Shown piece by piece: positions 28,254 through 36,224 of a stretch of DNA of 64,000 nucleotides. The first letter of the stretch is position 1. Every line of letters begins with the position of its first letter. Below the pieces are notes generated by a model. The model ran no database searches. It was given only the letters and a program-made list of their open reading frames with translations, and was not told where the DNA came from. The translations under genes were made by a program, and so were the position numbers. Source of the DNA: Streptomyces sp. YIM 130001 (GTDB lineage: Bacteria > Actinomycetota > Actinomycetes > Streptomycetales > Streptomycetaceae); the NCBI RefSeq assembly GCF_003574445.1, contig NZ_KZ984558.1, positions 186,001 through 250,000 on the forward strand, in the 5' to 3' direction.

Positions 28254-29369
28254 TCAGTCCAGACCGATCGCCGCGCAGTCAGCCTTGAACTCGCCCTTGC
28301 AGATGTCCCGCACCTTGTAGATGCCGTCCTTGATCACCGTGGACTTGATGGTCTCCTGCGTGAGCGCACGGACCTGCACGAGATGCGTCGGGATGTTCTC
28401 CTCGGACTCGCTGTCCGTGGTCTCTCCCGCAAACGCCTCGAAGGCGATCATGCGGTTCTGCGCGATCGACACGGCCATCTCGGCCGCCGCCTCCGCCTGC
28501 TTCGGATACGGCTTGTACACGGTCATGTACTGCTCGCCGGAGACGATGCGCTGGACCGCCGGCAGCTCCGCGTCCTGACCGGTGACCGGCGGCAGCTCGG
28601 TGAGACCCGCGGACTTCAGCGCCGAGATGGCACCCCCCGCCATTCCGTCGTTCGCCGAGTACACACCGGCTATCTCGTCCGCGCCGAGCGCCTTGATCGC
28701 CTCCGACATGTGGGCCCGGGCGCGCGCCGGACTCCAGCCCTGGGTGTCGTACGACTTGGCGACCTGCACGGTGCTGTTGAGCACGGAGAGCGCACCGCGT
28801 TTGAACACGGCAGCGTTCGGGTCGGTCGGTGCGCCGTTGATGACGACGATCTTGTCCTTCTTGCTTCCGCCGCCGTCGAGCGCCTTCAGTAGTTCCCGGC
28901 CCTGCAGTTCCCCGACGAACTCGTTGTCGAACGTCACGTACCCGTCGACCGGGCCCTCGGCGAGCCGGTCGTAGGCGATCACGTGGATACCGGCGGCCTT
29001 GGCCTTCTTGACCGACCCGGCGACGGACTTGGCGTCGACCGAGTCAAGGATCAGCGCGTCCACCTTCTGCGAGATCATGCTGGTGATCTGGGCGCGCTGC
29101 CGGGCGGCGTCCGCACCCGCGTTCGCGTACACCACCTCGCCGCGCCCGTCGGTGAGCTTCTTGACCCGCTTCTCGATGATCGGCCGGTCGAACTTCTCGT
29201 AGCGAGTGGCTTCCTTCTCGGGCAACAGCAGGCCGATGCGCACCGCCTTCCCTGCCGCCGACCGCGAGGGCTCGTCGTCCGAGGGGAGTACGGAGCCGCT
29301 GCAGGCGGCGAGGGAGAGGGCCAGCACACCGGTTACGGCCACGGTGGTGGACCGTCTCTTGCACTTCAT
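28254..29369 (-). CDS. Orphan sugar ABC substrate-binding lipoprotein (XylF/ChvE-like)
   Basis: Periplasmic-binding-protein family 4 (ribose/xylose type) lipoprotein of 371 residues. The signal peptide ends with lipobox LAAC. Recognisable segments are VRIGLLLPEKEATRYEKFDRPIIEKR, VDALILDSVDAKSV, IAYDRL, VVINGAPTDPNA, GVYSANDGMAGGAISAL and TGQDAELPAVQRIVSG. It most resembles xylose- or multiple-sugar-binding proteins. The ATG at 29369 has AGGAAAGG. No ATPase or permease gene is adjacent, so it may serve a transporter encoded elsewhere or act as a sensor. Confidence 0.9.
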   Translation of the reverse strand: MKCKRRSTTVAVTGVLALSLAACSGSVLPSDDEPSRSAAGKAVRIGLLLPEKEATRYEKFDRPIIEKRVKKLTDGRGEVVYANAGADAARQRAQITSMISQKVDALILDSVDAKSVAGSVKKAKAAGIHVIAYDRLAEGPVDGYVTFDNEFVGELQGRELLKALDGGGSKKDKIVVINGAPTDPNAAVFKRGALSVLNSTVQVAKSYDTQGWSPARARAHMSEAIKALGADEIAGVYSANDGMAGGAISALKSAGLTELPPVTGQDAELPAVQRIVSGEQYMTVYKPYPKQAEAAAEMAVSIAQNRMIAFEAFAGETTDSESEENIPTHLVQVRALTQETIKSTVIKDGIYKVRDICKGEFKADCAAIGLD

Positions 29370-29718
29370 TCTTTGCGCCTTTCCTGGCGTGATCACTCTC
29401 CTGTGGAGACCGGTGTGGCTGAAAGCAAAACCTCAGGTGAACGACGCGTCAAGGAGTTGAACCCCATAGAGATGGAATTGATCCCCGGCGTTCCACCCCT
29501 GAACAAGGGCGCGCGGCCCCTGTGAAGGCGCTGGACGCACGAGTTCAGGCCCGCCGAAGACGCGTGCGGACGGGCCTTCGGTCGTCCTCGCAAACACGCG
29601 AGCGGGCCGGCCCGGATGTCCCGGGCCGGCCCGCTCGAGGCGCCGAACGCGCCGTCGGGGTGCGGCACTTGCGCCCTCGGCCGGAGCGCCGAAGCGTGTA
29701 TGTGCGCCGAACTGTCGC
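29370..29718. other. Intergenic region with a strong terminator
   Basis: 349 bp between the binding-protein start and the roadblock cluster. It contains the hairpin at 29599-29637 and the presumed promoter of the lipoprotein gene near 29400-29470. Nothing else was recognised. Confidence 0.7.
29599..29637. terminator. Terminator of the roadblock cluster
   Basis: Perfect 17-bp arms (29599-29615 and 29621-29637) with loop ATGTC, 81 bp beyond the last gene of the minus-strand roadblock cluster. Confidence 0.88.
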
Positions 29719-30090
29719 TCAGACCTCCAGGCTGTCCTCGATGCGCTTGAGCTGATGGCGGGCCATCGCGAGGTTCGCCCGGTCCTTCTGCAGCGCGAGG
29801 TACAGGAAGAGCCCGGCACCGCTGCGGTTCTTGAGCAGTCGGATGAGGTGGTACTGGCTGCCGAGCGTGATCAGGATGTCCTCGATCTCGTCCTGGAGGC
29901 CGAGGTGCTCCATCGTACGGACCTTGGCCCGCACCACATCGGTGTTCCCCGCCGCGGCGACGGTCAGGTCGAAGTCCTTGCCTCCCCCGATCGTGCCGAG
30001 CGCCATCCCGCTGGTGTAGTCGACGAGTGCGGCGCCGACGGCACCCTCGATGGCGACGGCTTCCTTGAGTGCGGTTTCGGTGTTGGACAT
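29719..30090 (-). CDS. Roadblock-like small protein
   Basis: A 123-residue cytoplasmic protein with roadblock/LC7-like topology: GAVGAALVDYTSGMALGTIG, DLTVAAAGNTDVVRAK, EDILITLGSQYHLIRLLKN, LFLYLALQKDRANLAMARHQL. It is a clear paralogue of the first gene of the cluster (VDWTSGLALG, YHLMRF, NLALAR). Such proteins act as dimeric platforms, often for small GTPases, but none is encoded here. The ATG at 30090 lies 92 bp after the canonical roadblock gene. The function is unknown. Confidence 0.75.
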   Translation of the reverse strand: MSNTETALKEAVAIEGAVGAALVDYTSGMALGTIGGGKDFDLTVAAAGNTDVVRAKVRTMEHLGLQDEIEDILITLGSQYHLIRLLKNRSGAGLFLYLALQKDRANLAMARHQLKRIEDSLEV

Positions 30091-30182
30091 GGCTGGTGCG
30101 CGTTCCTTCCGTTCGTCGGGTGTGCTGCTCGTGGTGCTCTGTGCGGGTACGGACTGTGGTGTGCGGGTGCGGCGGGCAGCGA

Positions 30183-30569
30183 TCACGCCTCCTGGGGTCG
30201 ATCGAGGGCGGTGTCGAGCAGCTCACCGATCCGGGCGCCGGAGCGCCGGGCCTCGAGGTGCAGCCGACCGACATTGATGCGTTCGTCGGCGAGCAGGGTC
30301 AGGACTGCCGAGCGGCCTGCGGCGTAACTGGCGACATAGCCGTGCTCGCCTCGCACGAGGAGCTCGCGGAAGTCGCCGCGGCCGGTGGCTTCGGTCAGCC
30401 GCAGCGCCACACCGAGTGCGGCAGCCGTGAGGGCGGCGACCCCCTCCGCCTCCCCGCTGTCCGAGGCGATCACCAGGCCGTCGGTACTGGCCGCGAGTCC
30501 GCCGGTGAGCTGCGGGACGCGAGCCCGAAGGCGTTGCAGTTCGCCGAGCACGTCGGCCTCGGCGGTCAT
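30183..30569 (-). CDS. Roadblock/LC7 domain protein
   Basis: Canonical roadblock/LC7 (MglB/CvnB-like) protein of 128 residues: VPQLTGGLAASTDGLVIASDSG, VAALTAAALGVALRLTE, FRELLVRGEHGYVASYAAG, AVLTLLADERINVGRLHLEARR. In Streptomyces conservons, CvnB partners a sensor-kinase-like CvnA, a DUF742 protein and a GTPase, CvnD; those partners are absent. The ATG at 30569 follows GGAGA; an open frame to 30611 lacks a ribosome site. It is probably a dimeric scaffold in signalling or polarity. Confidence 0.85.
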   Translation of the reverse strand: MTAEADVLGELQRLRARVPQLTGGLAASTDGLVIASDSGEAEGVAALTAAALGVALRLTEATGRGDFRELLVRGEHGYVASYAAGRSAVLTLLADERINVGRLHLEARRSGARIGELLDTALDRPQEA

Positions 30570-30648
30570 GAGCTGTCTCCTCTCGGCGCGCAGCCGCAGC
30601 GCGCGCCTCATGACGGATCGCGCGGGGCCCGGCGGGTCGGCCGATGGG

Positions 30649-31422
30649 TCACAGGTGTGCCTCCAATGCGTCGCGGAGCCGGCGTAACAGGGCGACGTCC
30701 GGGTCGTCGGGGAACGCCGCGACCCAGCCGGGCAGCTGTGCGGTCGGCTCCGCCACGGGTGCGGACGGCGTCTCGACGAGTCCCGCGGCGGCCATCCGCC
30801 GCACGTCGAGAAGGGTGTGAAAGGCCGGGCGGCCGAGCAGCCGGGCGATCACGGTGGGTGTGCGTTCCCCGTCGGCGAGAGCGAGGAGCGCACGCTGGCG
30901 CGGAGCGGCCACGGGCGCATCGGGCAGGGCCGCGGGCCGAACCGGCGCGGAGTCGATCTCGGGGTACGGCCACACGGCGTCGAGCAGCTCCCTGCGGCGC
31001 CGCGCCTCACGGGCGACGTCCGTCGCCGCCACCGGCCGGACCCGGCCGAGCCAGTGGGCCACGCCGTACCGGAAACGTGTGGGCCCGCTCGCCGGGGCGA
31101 GGGTGAAGTAGGCGGCGTCGTGCAGCGCGCCCAGATGGCAGATCTCCAGTTCGCCGTCGGCCAGTTGACCGCTGTCGACGAGGAACCGGCCGACCTCGCG
31201 ACGCGCCCCGGCCTGCTGCACCGCCTCGTCCCAGCCGGTGCGGGCGAGCCGGCCGCCGGCCGTGAGGAGCACGTCGATCCCGGGGGCGGCCGGGCTCTCG
31301 GCGTGCACCACCTGCCCGTCGGCCAGATAGAGGACGCCGTGGTCGCGTACGAGGACTCCGGTCGCGCCCTCGTCGGCGAGCCGGGCGAGCATCGGGGACA
31401 CCGCGCCTGCTGCCGAAGTCAT
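30649..31422 (-). CDS. DUF4388-like regulatory protein
   Basis: A 257-residue protein whose N-terminal half resembles DUF4388 (PatA N-terminal type): GATGVLVRDHGVLYLADGQVVHAESPAAPGIDVLLTAGG, then VGRFLVDSGQLADGELEICH. The C-terminal part (about 170-257) has a winged-helix-like stretch, RALLALADGERTPTVIARLLGRPAFHTLLDVRRMAAAGLVETP, suggesting DNA or protein binding. Its ATG overlaps the stop of the preceding roadblock-like gene as ATGA, so the two are coupled. It probably links roadblock proteins to gene or partner control. Confidence 0.7.
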   Translation of the reverse strand: MTSAAGAVSPMLARLADEGATGVLVRDHGVLYLADGQVVHAESPAAPGIDVLLTAGGRLARTGWDEAVQQAGARREVGRFLVDSGQLADGELEICHLGALHDAAYFTLAPASGPTRFRYGVAHWLGRVRPVAATDVAREARRRRELLDAVWPYPEIDSAPVRPAALPDAPVAAPRQRALLALADGERTPTVIARLLGRPAFHTLLDVRRMAAAGLVETPSAPVAEPTAQLPGWVAAFPDDPDVALLRRLRDALEAHL

Positions 31423-31853
31423 CCGAGTACCAGGCGGTCGGCGAGATCGGCCATCCGCAGTCGGGCCAGCGCCAGGTTGCCGGTCTCGCGATCGAGCCAG
31501 AGGTGCAGAAAGACGCAGCTGTCGAAGCTGGTCTCCACGAACCGCATCAAGTGGTATGCGGAGCGCGTGGTGACGATCAAGTCCTCGACCGGCAACCCTT
31601 TCGGCGCCTTGGTGTCGTCAGCGCCCGCATCACCGGACGGGGGCGGGGCTCCGGGCGACTCCGCCGTGAAGGACCGGTACTCGGCGGCCATGCGCGCAAG
31701 TTCCGCCGTTTCGGCGGCAGTTGCCTCCCCGTCGCCACCGGGGCTCTCGCCGGCCGCACCGAGAGCCAGACCGCTGGTCCAGTCCACGATGGACGCCCCC
31801 AGTGCGCCGGGCACATCCATCGCCTGCACCAGGCACGCGTCGATTCCGGGCAC
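31419..31853 (-). CDS. Roadblock-like small protein, first gene of cluster
   Basis: A 144-residue paralogue of the 123-residue protein at the end of the cluster: GALGASIVDWTSGLALGAAG, DLIVTTRSAYHLMRFVET, VFLHLWLDRETGNLALARLRM. The two differ by an inserted Pro/Gly/Asp-rich loop (about 60-85) here. The GTG at 31853 follows GGGGAG. Two small dyads lie upstream. It is co-translated with the DUF4388-like gene and could form a heterodimer with one of the other roadblock proteins. Confidence 0.72.
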   Translation of the reverse strand: MPGIDACLVQAMDVPGALGASIVDWTSGLALGAAGESPGGDGEATAAETAELARMAAEYRSFTAESPGAPPPSGDAGADDTKAPKGLPVEDLIVTTRSAYHLMRFVETSFDSCVFLHLWLDRETGNLALARLRMADLADRLVLG

Positions 31854-31931
31854 CCGAAAACTCCCCTCCCCACTCCGGCGCCGGGCACGCTCGGCCGCGT
31901 GCCGGTAATCGGGACGTTACGCAACGTGCGG

Positions 31932-31998
31932 AGAACTGGGGGAAGTTCTGGCAAATTCATTTGGAACATGCCCGTAGTCGATAGGGTTCCGTATCGAC
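31932..31998. promoter_or_regulatory. Two small inverted repeats upstream of the roadblock cluster
   Basis: AGAACT/AGTTCT (31932-31949, 6-base centre) and GTCGATA/TATCGAC (31977-31998, 8-base centre). The first lies in the likely promoter region of the cluster; the second could instead be a terminator of the hydrolase gene ending at 32066. Confidence 0.35.
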
Positions 31999-32065
31999 CC
32001 CTGCCCGGGCGCACCTTCCGCCTCCGCGTGCTGCCGTTGCACCGGAGCAGGGGCGGCCGCCCGAC

Positions 32066-33271
32066 TCAGCCGGCGAGCGAACCGTTGAAGAGGCTTGCCA
32101 GTGCGGTCCGTTGAGCCGCCACGGACGCCACGGGGTCGACCGTTCCGATGAGCGACTTGACCACATCCCCCGGCAGGTCGAGTGCGTCGGCGAGTTGGGG
32201 GATCAGCACCTGCGAATCGGTGAAGCTGCCGTGCGCGGCGCCCCGCAGCTCCTTGCTGCGGTGCGGTCCCGTGCTGTGGCGGACCAGCTCGCCCCAGGAC
32301 GGCACGGTGTCCGGACTGTGGCCGTCCTTGCCGTAGAGCAGGAACGGCCGGTCCACGCCGTCCAGGGCCACACTCGCGTAGTGCCCCGGCTGTGCGTCCT
32401 CCTGTACGAAGGCGAGTACGCCGTCGAGGTCGGCCGCAGCCCGCACCCGCCGGTCGTCGTGCATCCACTGCAGCGCGGCGAACCCGCCCGCGGACTGGCC
32501 GTAGGCACCCACCCGTGAGAAGTCGGCGACTCGACGCAGCTGCGGAGGCAGGGCGGAGCGCAGGGCATCGAGGACGAAGCGGAGGTCCGCGACCCGTACC
32601 CCGAGGGTCTTCTTCAGCAGGGCCCGTACGCGCTCCTCGTCGCCGCCCGTGGCCTCGAACTCCGCCAGCAGGCAGGTGCGTTCGACCCGGCCGCCCGGAA
32701 ACTCCACCGCCGAGGCGTCGTACGTGTGGTCCACCACGACCACCAGGAAACCGCGCGAGGCCAGATCGTCCGCCGTCGTCGTTCCGTACGTGCGGGGGTC
32801 CATGACGCCGGGGGAGTAGAGCACCACCGGCAGCGACTCCGTCCCGGCGTGGACCGGAGCCTGTTCGTGTGCGTGGGTGAGTGTCGCCGCCCAGTCCACA
32901 CGGTCCGCAGGCACATCGGCCAGGTTGTTGAGCTCGGCGAAGCCCGCTGCCGCGCCCGGCTGCATCTGCGCGGCCCGCGGGTGGCCGTGCACCGCCCGTG
33001 CCGGATAGCGCACGTCCACCATCAACTCCCGCTGCGGGCGGTCGGGCATCCACGGATCGCGGCGAGCCCGGTCCACCAGATGCGCCGAGACCGTACCCAC
33101 GGGGTGCCGGCCGCCAGGAGCGGTCAGTTCGAGCCGCACGCCGCGACTCCCCTTCCTGCGGGGGGACTTCCGGCTGGACCCTCCTTCGCTTCCCAAGGCG
33201 GAGTGGACGGGTGCGGCGACGGCGAGGGCCCCGGCTGCGGCGGTGAGGAGGGCGGTGCGGCGGGTCGGCAT
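32066..33271 (-). CDS. Secreted PAF-acetylhydrolase-like alpha/beta hydrolase
   Basis: Exported esterase of 401 residues. It has a Tat-like signal (MPTRRTALLTAAAGALAVAAP) and an alpha/beta-hydrolase core with oxyanion region LYSPGVMDPRTYG, nucleophile Ser in GQSAGG, Asp in AADLDGV and catalytic His in GAAHGSFTD. The segment LMVDVRYPA is usual in the platelet-activating-factor acetylhydrolase and dienelactone-hydrolase-like group. The natural substrate is unknown; lipid, polyester or small-ester hydrolysis are all possible. The ATG at 33271 has GGAG. It is divergent from the S1 protease gene. Confidence 0.88.
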   Translation of the reverse strand: MPTRRTALLTAAAGALAVAAPVHSALGSEGGSSRKSPRRKGSRGVRLELTAPGGRHPVGTVSAHLVDRARRDPWMPDRPQRELMVDVRYPARAVHGHPRAAQMQPGAAAGFAELNNLADVPADRVDWAATLTHAHEQAPVHAGTESLPVVLYSPGVMDPRTYGTTTADDLASRGFLVVVVDHTYDASAVEFPGGRVERTCLLAEFEATGGDEERVRALLKKTLGVRVADLRFVLDALRSALPPQLRRVADFSRVGAYGQSAGGFAALQWMHDDRRVRAAADLDGVLAFVQEDAQPGHYASVALDGVDRPFLLYGKDGHSPDTVPSWGELVRHSTGPHRSKELRGAAHGSFTDSQVLIPQLADALDLPGDVVKSLIGTVDPVASVAAQRTALASLFNGSLAG

Positions 33272-33746
33272 TTTCGGGTCTCCGATGCGTGGGCGGTGCG
33301 AGCGGTCGAGGTCTTGGCAGGTGCCGGTTCGTCAGATGCCTCGGCATCTCGACGACCGTCCTCGACAGGTTCTCGCCCGCCGGTGCGAAGATCCATCCGG
33401 TCAGCCGGTGGACGGCTCTGGGGGATTTCCCCCACGCTGCACCCCGCACGGTTCCGGGCGCGGCCGCCACCGTAGGTCTGGACAAAGCCGCTCACGGGTG
33501 CTGTTGTATCTGATGCGCCGTGATACTCCGGCGTCGGAGGGGGAGTTGGCCTCCTCGTGTCGGCTCGGCCCGTTCCTCCGTGCCCTCTCGCAGTTGCGCT
33601 CCCCAGCACCGGAACCGTGGCCCGACGTACCGCGCCGGGCCGTCTCGCACGTATCGCCTGAGAGCGCTCTCAGGCGATGGGCGCCTCGGCGCCCGCAGCA
33701 CCTGATGTTCCTCCCCACGACCACGGAACAACAGAAGGGCCCACAA
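33272..33746. other. Divergent control region, hydrolase / S1 protease
   Basis: 475 bp between divergent genes for secreted enzymes. Its main feature is a 26-bp perfect palindrome at 33653-33678. No gene was recognised in the remainder. Confidence 0.7.
33653..33678. promoter_or_regulatory. 26-bp perfect palindrome with CebR-like core
   Basis: Each 13-base half mirrors the other exactly. The core TGAGAGCGCTCTCA (33659-33672) differs at two symmetric positions from the CebR/CelR box TGGGAGCGCTCCCA, as I recall it, so a LacI-family repressor is the likely ligand. It lies 68 bp upstream of the protease GTG. Confidence 0.65.
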
Positions 33747-34892
33747 GTGAGACGTACCAAGGGATTACGAGCAGGTCTGTCCACGCTGCTGTTGATCGCC
33801 GGCACTTGGGGCGGCGCGACGGCGCTCGCTCCGGCGGCCGCGGCCCAGCCGGCTCCGGAGTTGTCCCGCGGCCTGGAGGCCGCCATGGCAAGGGACTTGG
33901 GGCTCACCCAGACCCAGGCCCGTGACCGTCTCGCCGCCGAGCGCGAGGCGGCGGCGGTGGAACGCAAGGCCGAGGCGTCGGCCGGTGCGACGTACGCGGG
34001 TTCCTGGTTCGACGCGAAGAGCGAGCGCCTCACCGTCGCACTGACGAGCAGTCAAAAGGCAGAAAAGATTCGCCAGTTGGGTGCCACGACCCGCATCGTC
34101 GAGCACACCGCCGCGGACCTGGACGCCGCCAAGGAGCGCATCGACAGGATCGACGCGCCCTCGGCGGTGAGCGGCTGGCAGGTCGACCCGAAGGCGAACC
34201 GGATCGTGGTCGACGTCGTCGAGGGCCGCGAGGGCTCCGCCTCCGTACGCGCCTTCCTCGCCAAGGCCCGCGACGCAGGACCCCTGAAGGTGGAATCCGT
34301 GCCCGAGGCGGCCTCCACCTTCGCCGCCGGCACCGTCGGCGGCGACCCCTATTACACGGGCAACGTCCGCTGTTCCATAGGCTTCTCGGTACACGGCGGC
34401 TTCGTCACCGCAGGACACTGCGGCGGCGCGGGCGCAGGAGTACGAGGCTGGGACGGGTCCGACATCGGAACCTTCCAGGGTTCGTCCTTCCCCGGCGACG
34501 ACTACGCCTACGTCAGCGTCGGCAACGGCTGGTGGACCGAACCGGTGGTGATCGGCTGGGGAACCATCCCCGACCAGTTGGTACGCGGCTCCGCGGAGGC
34601 ACCGGTCGGCTCGTCGATCTGCCGCTCGGGTTCGACCACGGGCTGGCACTGCGGCACCTTGCTCGGCACCAACGAGACGGTCAACTACTCGGACGGCGCG
34701 GTCGTCCACGAGCTGACCAGAACCAGCGTCTGCGCCGAAGGAGGCGACTCGGGCGGCTCGTTCATCAGCGGCGACCAGGCCCAGGGCGTCACTTCCGGCG
34801 GCTGGGGCGACTGCAGCAGCGGCGGCGAGACCTGGTTCCAGCCCGTCAACGAGATCCTCGGACGCTACGGTCTGACCCTGCACACCGCGTGA
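33747..34892 (+). CDS. Secreted S1 serine protease (streptogrisin/alpha-lytic type) with TTA codon
   Basis: Extracellular chymotrypsin-fold protease of 381 residues. Signal peptide about 1-34, pro-region about 35-195 with the alpha-lytic-protease prodomain pattern, mature enzyme from about T196/V197. The triad is His224 in TAGHCGG, Asp251 or 252 in GDDYAYV and Ser335 in GGDSGGS. Cysteines pair plausibly as 209-225, 292-302 and 329-356. The GTG at 33747 has AAGGG 8 bases upstream. Codon 7 (33765-33767) is TTA, the only in-frame TTA I found in the window, so expression should need the bldA tRNA. A LacI-type palindrome lies upstream. Confidence 0.95.
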   Translation: MRRTKGLRAGLSTLLLIAGTWGGATALAPAAAAQPAPELSRGLEAAMARDLGLTQTQARDRLAAEREAAAVERKAEASAGATYAGSWFDAKSERLTVALTSSQKAEKIRQLGATTRIVEHTAADLDAAKERIDRIDAPSAVSGWQVDPKANRIVVDVVEGREGSASVRAFLAKARDAGPLKVESVPEAASTFAAGTVGGDPYYTGNVRCSIGFSVHGGFVTAGHCGGAGAGVRGWDGSDIGTFQGSSFPGDDYAYVSVGNGWWTEPVVIGWGTIPDQLVRGSAEAPVGSSICRSGSTTGWHCGTLLGTNETVNYSDGAVVHELTRTSVCAEGGDSGGSFISGDQAQGVTSGGWGDCSSGGETWFQPVNEILGRYGLTLHTA

Positions 34893-34937
34893 GACCCGGC
34901 AGGAGTGCCTCCCAACAGGCGTGTGGCAGAGGCCCGT

Positions 34938-35252
34938 TCAAGCCTGCCCGGTTTCGAAACGGCTCACCTTCCCGTCGCTGACGAAGAAGGTCCAACGGGT
35001 ACGCATACTGCCCCACGTGGCGTTGGTGTACGACGCAGTGAGTGAACGGCCGTCCGACGCGACCGAGTCGACGTCGAGGCGGCCGTTCGCCGTGAAGATC
35101 TCCTTGTCGACCCAGCTGGTCAGGTCGCGGTCACTGCCGTCGTCGGACATGGTGGCGTCCGGCGTGAGTGCCGCGAAGAAGGCGTCGCGGTCGCCGGAGT
35201 TGACCGCGTCGACGAACGCGGCCACAGCGGGGTCGTTGATTTCGGTGCTCAC
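34938..35252 (-). CDS. NTF2/SnoaL-like protein
   Basis: Small cone-shaped NTF2-fold protein of 104 residues: DPAVAAFVDAVNSGDRDAFFAALTPDATMSDDG, then beta strands RWTFFVSDGKVSRFE. Such proteins are isomerases, cyclases, accessory subunits or ligand binders; the role here is unknown. I chose GTG at 35252 because GGAGGA is optimally placed; an ATG four codons earlier is itself part of that ribosome site. It follows the SDR gene by 30 bp and is probably in the same transcript. Confidence 0.8.
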   Translation of the reverse strand: MSTEINDPAVAAFVDAVNSGDRDAFFAALTPDATMSDDGSDRDLTSWVDKEIFTANGRLDVDSVASDGRSLTASYTNATWGSMRTRWTFFVSDGKVSRFETGQA

Positions 35253-35282
35253 GGATTCCTCCATCGGTGAGGGGTGGGGCGG

Positions 35283-36047
35283 TCAGCGAGTGGTGTATCC
35301 GCCGTTGAGGAAGATGGTCTGGCCGTTGGCCCACCAGCCGTCGCTGAGCAGCAGTTTCACCCACGGCACAATGTCCTCGATCTTCGTCAACTCGCCGTTC
35401 ATGGCAGAGGACTTGTGGAATGCGATCGAGGCGTCGTCCTCGGCCGGGTAGAAGAACGGGGTGTCCATGGGTCCGGGCGCGATGTTGTTCACCGAGACGC
35501 GCCGGCCGAACAGCTCCTTCGACAGGGCGCGGGCGAAGTGCTCGACGGGTGCCTTGCTGCCGGCGTACGACGAGTAAAGGCCCGTGTAGGCGGCGAGCAG
35601 TGAGGTGAGGATCGTGACGATCTTCCCGCCGTCCTCGATCCGGCGTGCCGCCTCGCGCATCACGAAGAACGCGGCCTTGGAGTTGACCGCGAACATCCGG
35701 TCGTACTCCTCCTCCGAGATCTCCGTGAGCGGCTTCTTCAGGACCATGCCGGCCGTGTTGACGCTGTAGTCGAGGCGGCCGAACCGGTCCACCACCTTGT
35801 CGAGGGTGCGTTCCACTTCGGACACCACGGTGAGGTCCGCCTGTACGGCGAAGGCCTCGCCCGGTCCGGCGTTGATCTCGGCGACGACGTCCTCGGCCTT
35901 GGCCCGCGAGGAGTCACTGTTGTAGTGCACCGCGACGCGTGCACCTTCCTCGCCGAGTGTGGTGCTGATCAGTGCGCCGAGATTGCGGGACGCGCCGCCG
36001 ACGAAGGCGACCTTTCCACGCAGCGACTTCTGCGCTGTGTCTGCCAT
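35283..36047 (-). CDS. Short-chain dehydrogenase/reductase
   Basis: NAD(P)-dependent SDR of 254 residues. The cofactor motif is variant, GGASRNLG (17-24) instead of TGxxxGIG. Others are VNTAGMV, Ser149 and YAGSK (Y161/K165), with IAPGPMDTPFF after them. It resembles the 3-oxoacyl-ACP reductase-like group that uses NADP(H) because of the basic residue after the glycine motif. The ATG at 36047 follows GGAGGAG. It lies 177 bp downstream of the AraC gene on the same strand, with the NTF2-like gene next, suggesting a small catabolic or detoxification unit. Confidence 0.9.
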   Translation of the reverse strand: MADTAQKSLRGKVAFVGGASRNLGALISTTLGEEGARVAVHYNSDSSRAKAEDVVAEINAGPGEAFAVQADLTVVSEVERTLDKVVDRFGRLDYSVNTAGMVLKKPLTEISEEEYDRMFAVNSKAAFFVMREAARRIEDGGKIVTILTSLLAAYTGLYSSYAGSKAPVEHFARALSKELFGRRVSVNNIAPGPMDTPFFYPAEDDASIAFHKSSAMNGELTKIEDIVPWVKLLLSDGWWANGQTIFLNGGYTTR

Positions 36048-36224
36048 TGCGGACTCCTCCATGCACGGGTGGGGGTGACGCCGCCTCCGGAGCCGGCCGG
36101 AGGCCGTGCCACTGACCCTCCCAGCATCGGTATCGAGCCGCCTGTCGATCTTGAACGATCCGATCGCCCGTGGAACGGACCGCTCACGCACTGCCCGAGA
36201 GTCGGATTGCCCGGACACGACGGC

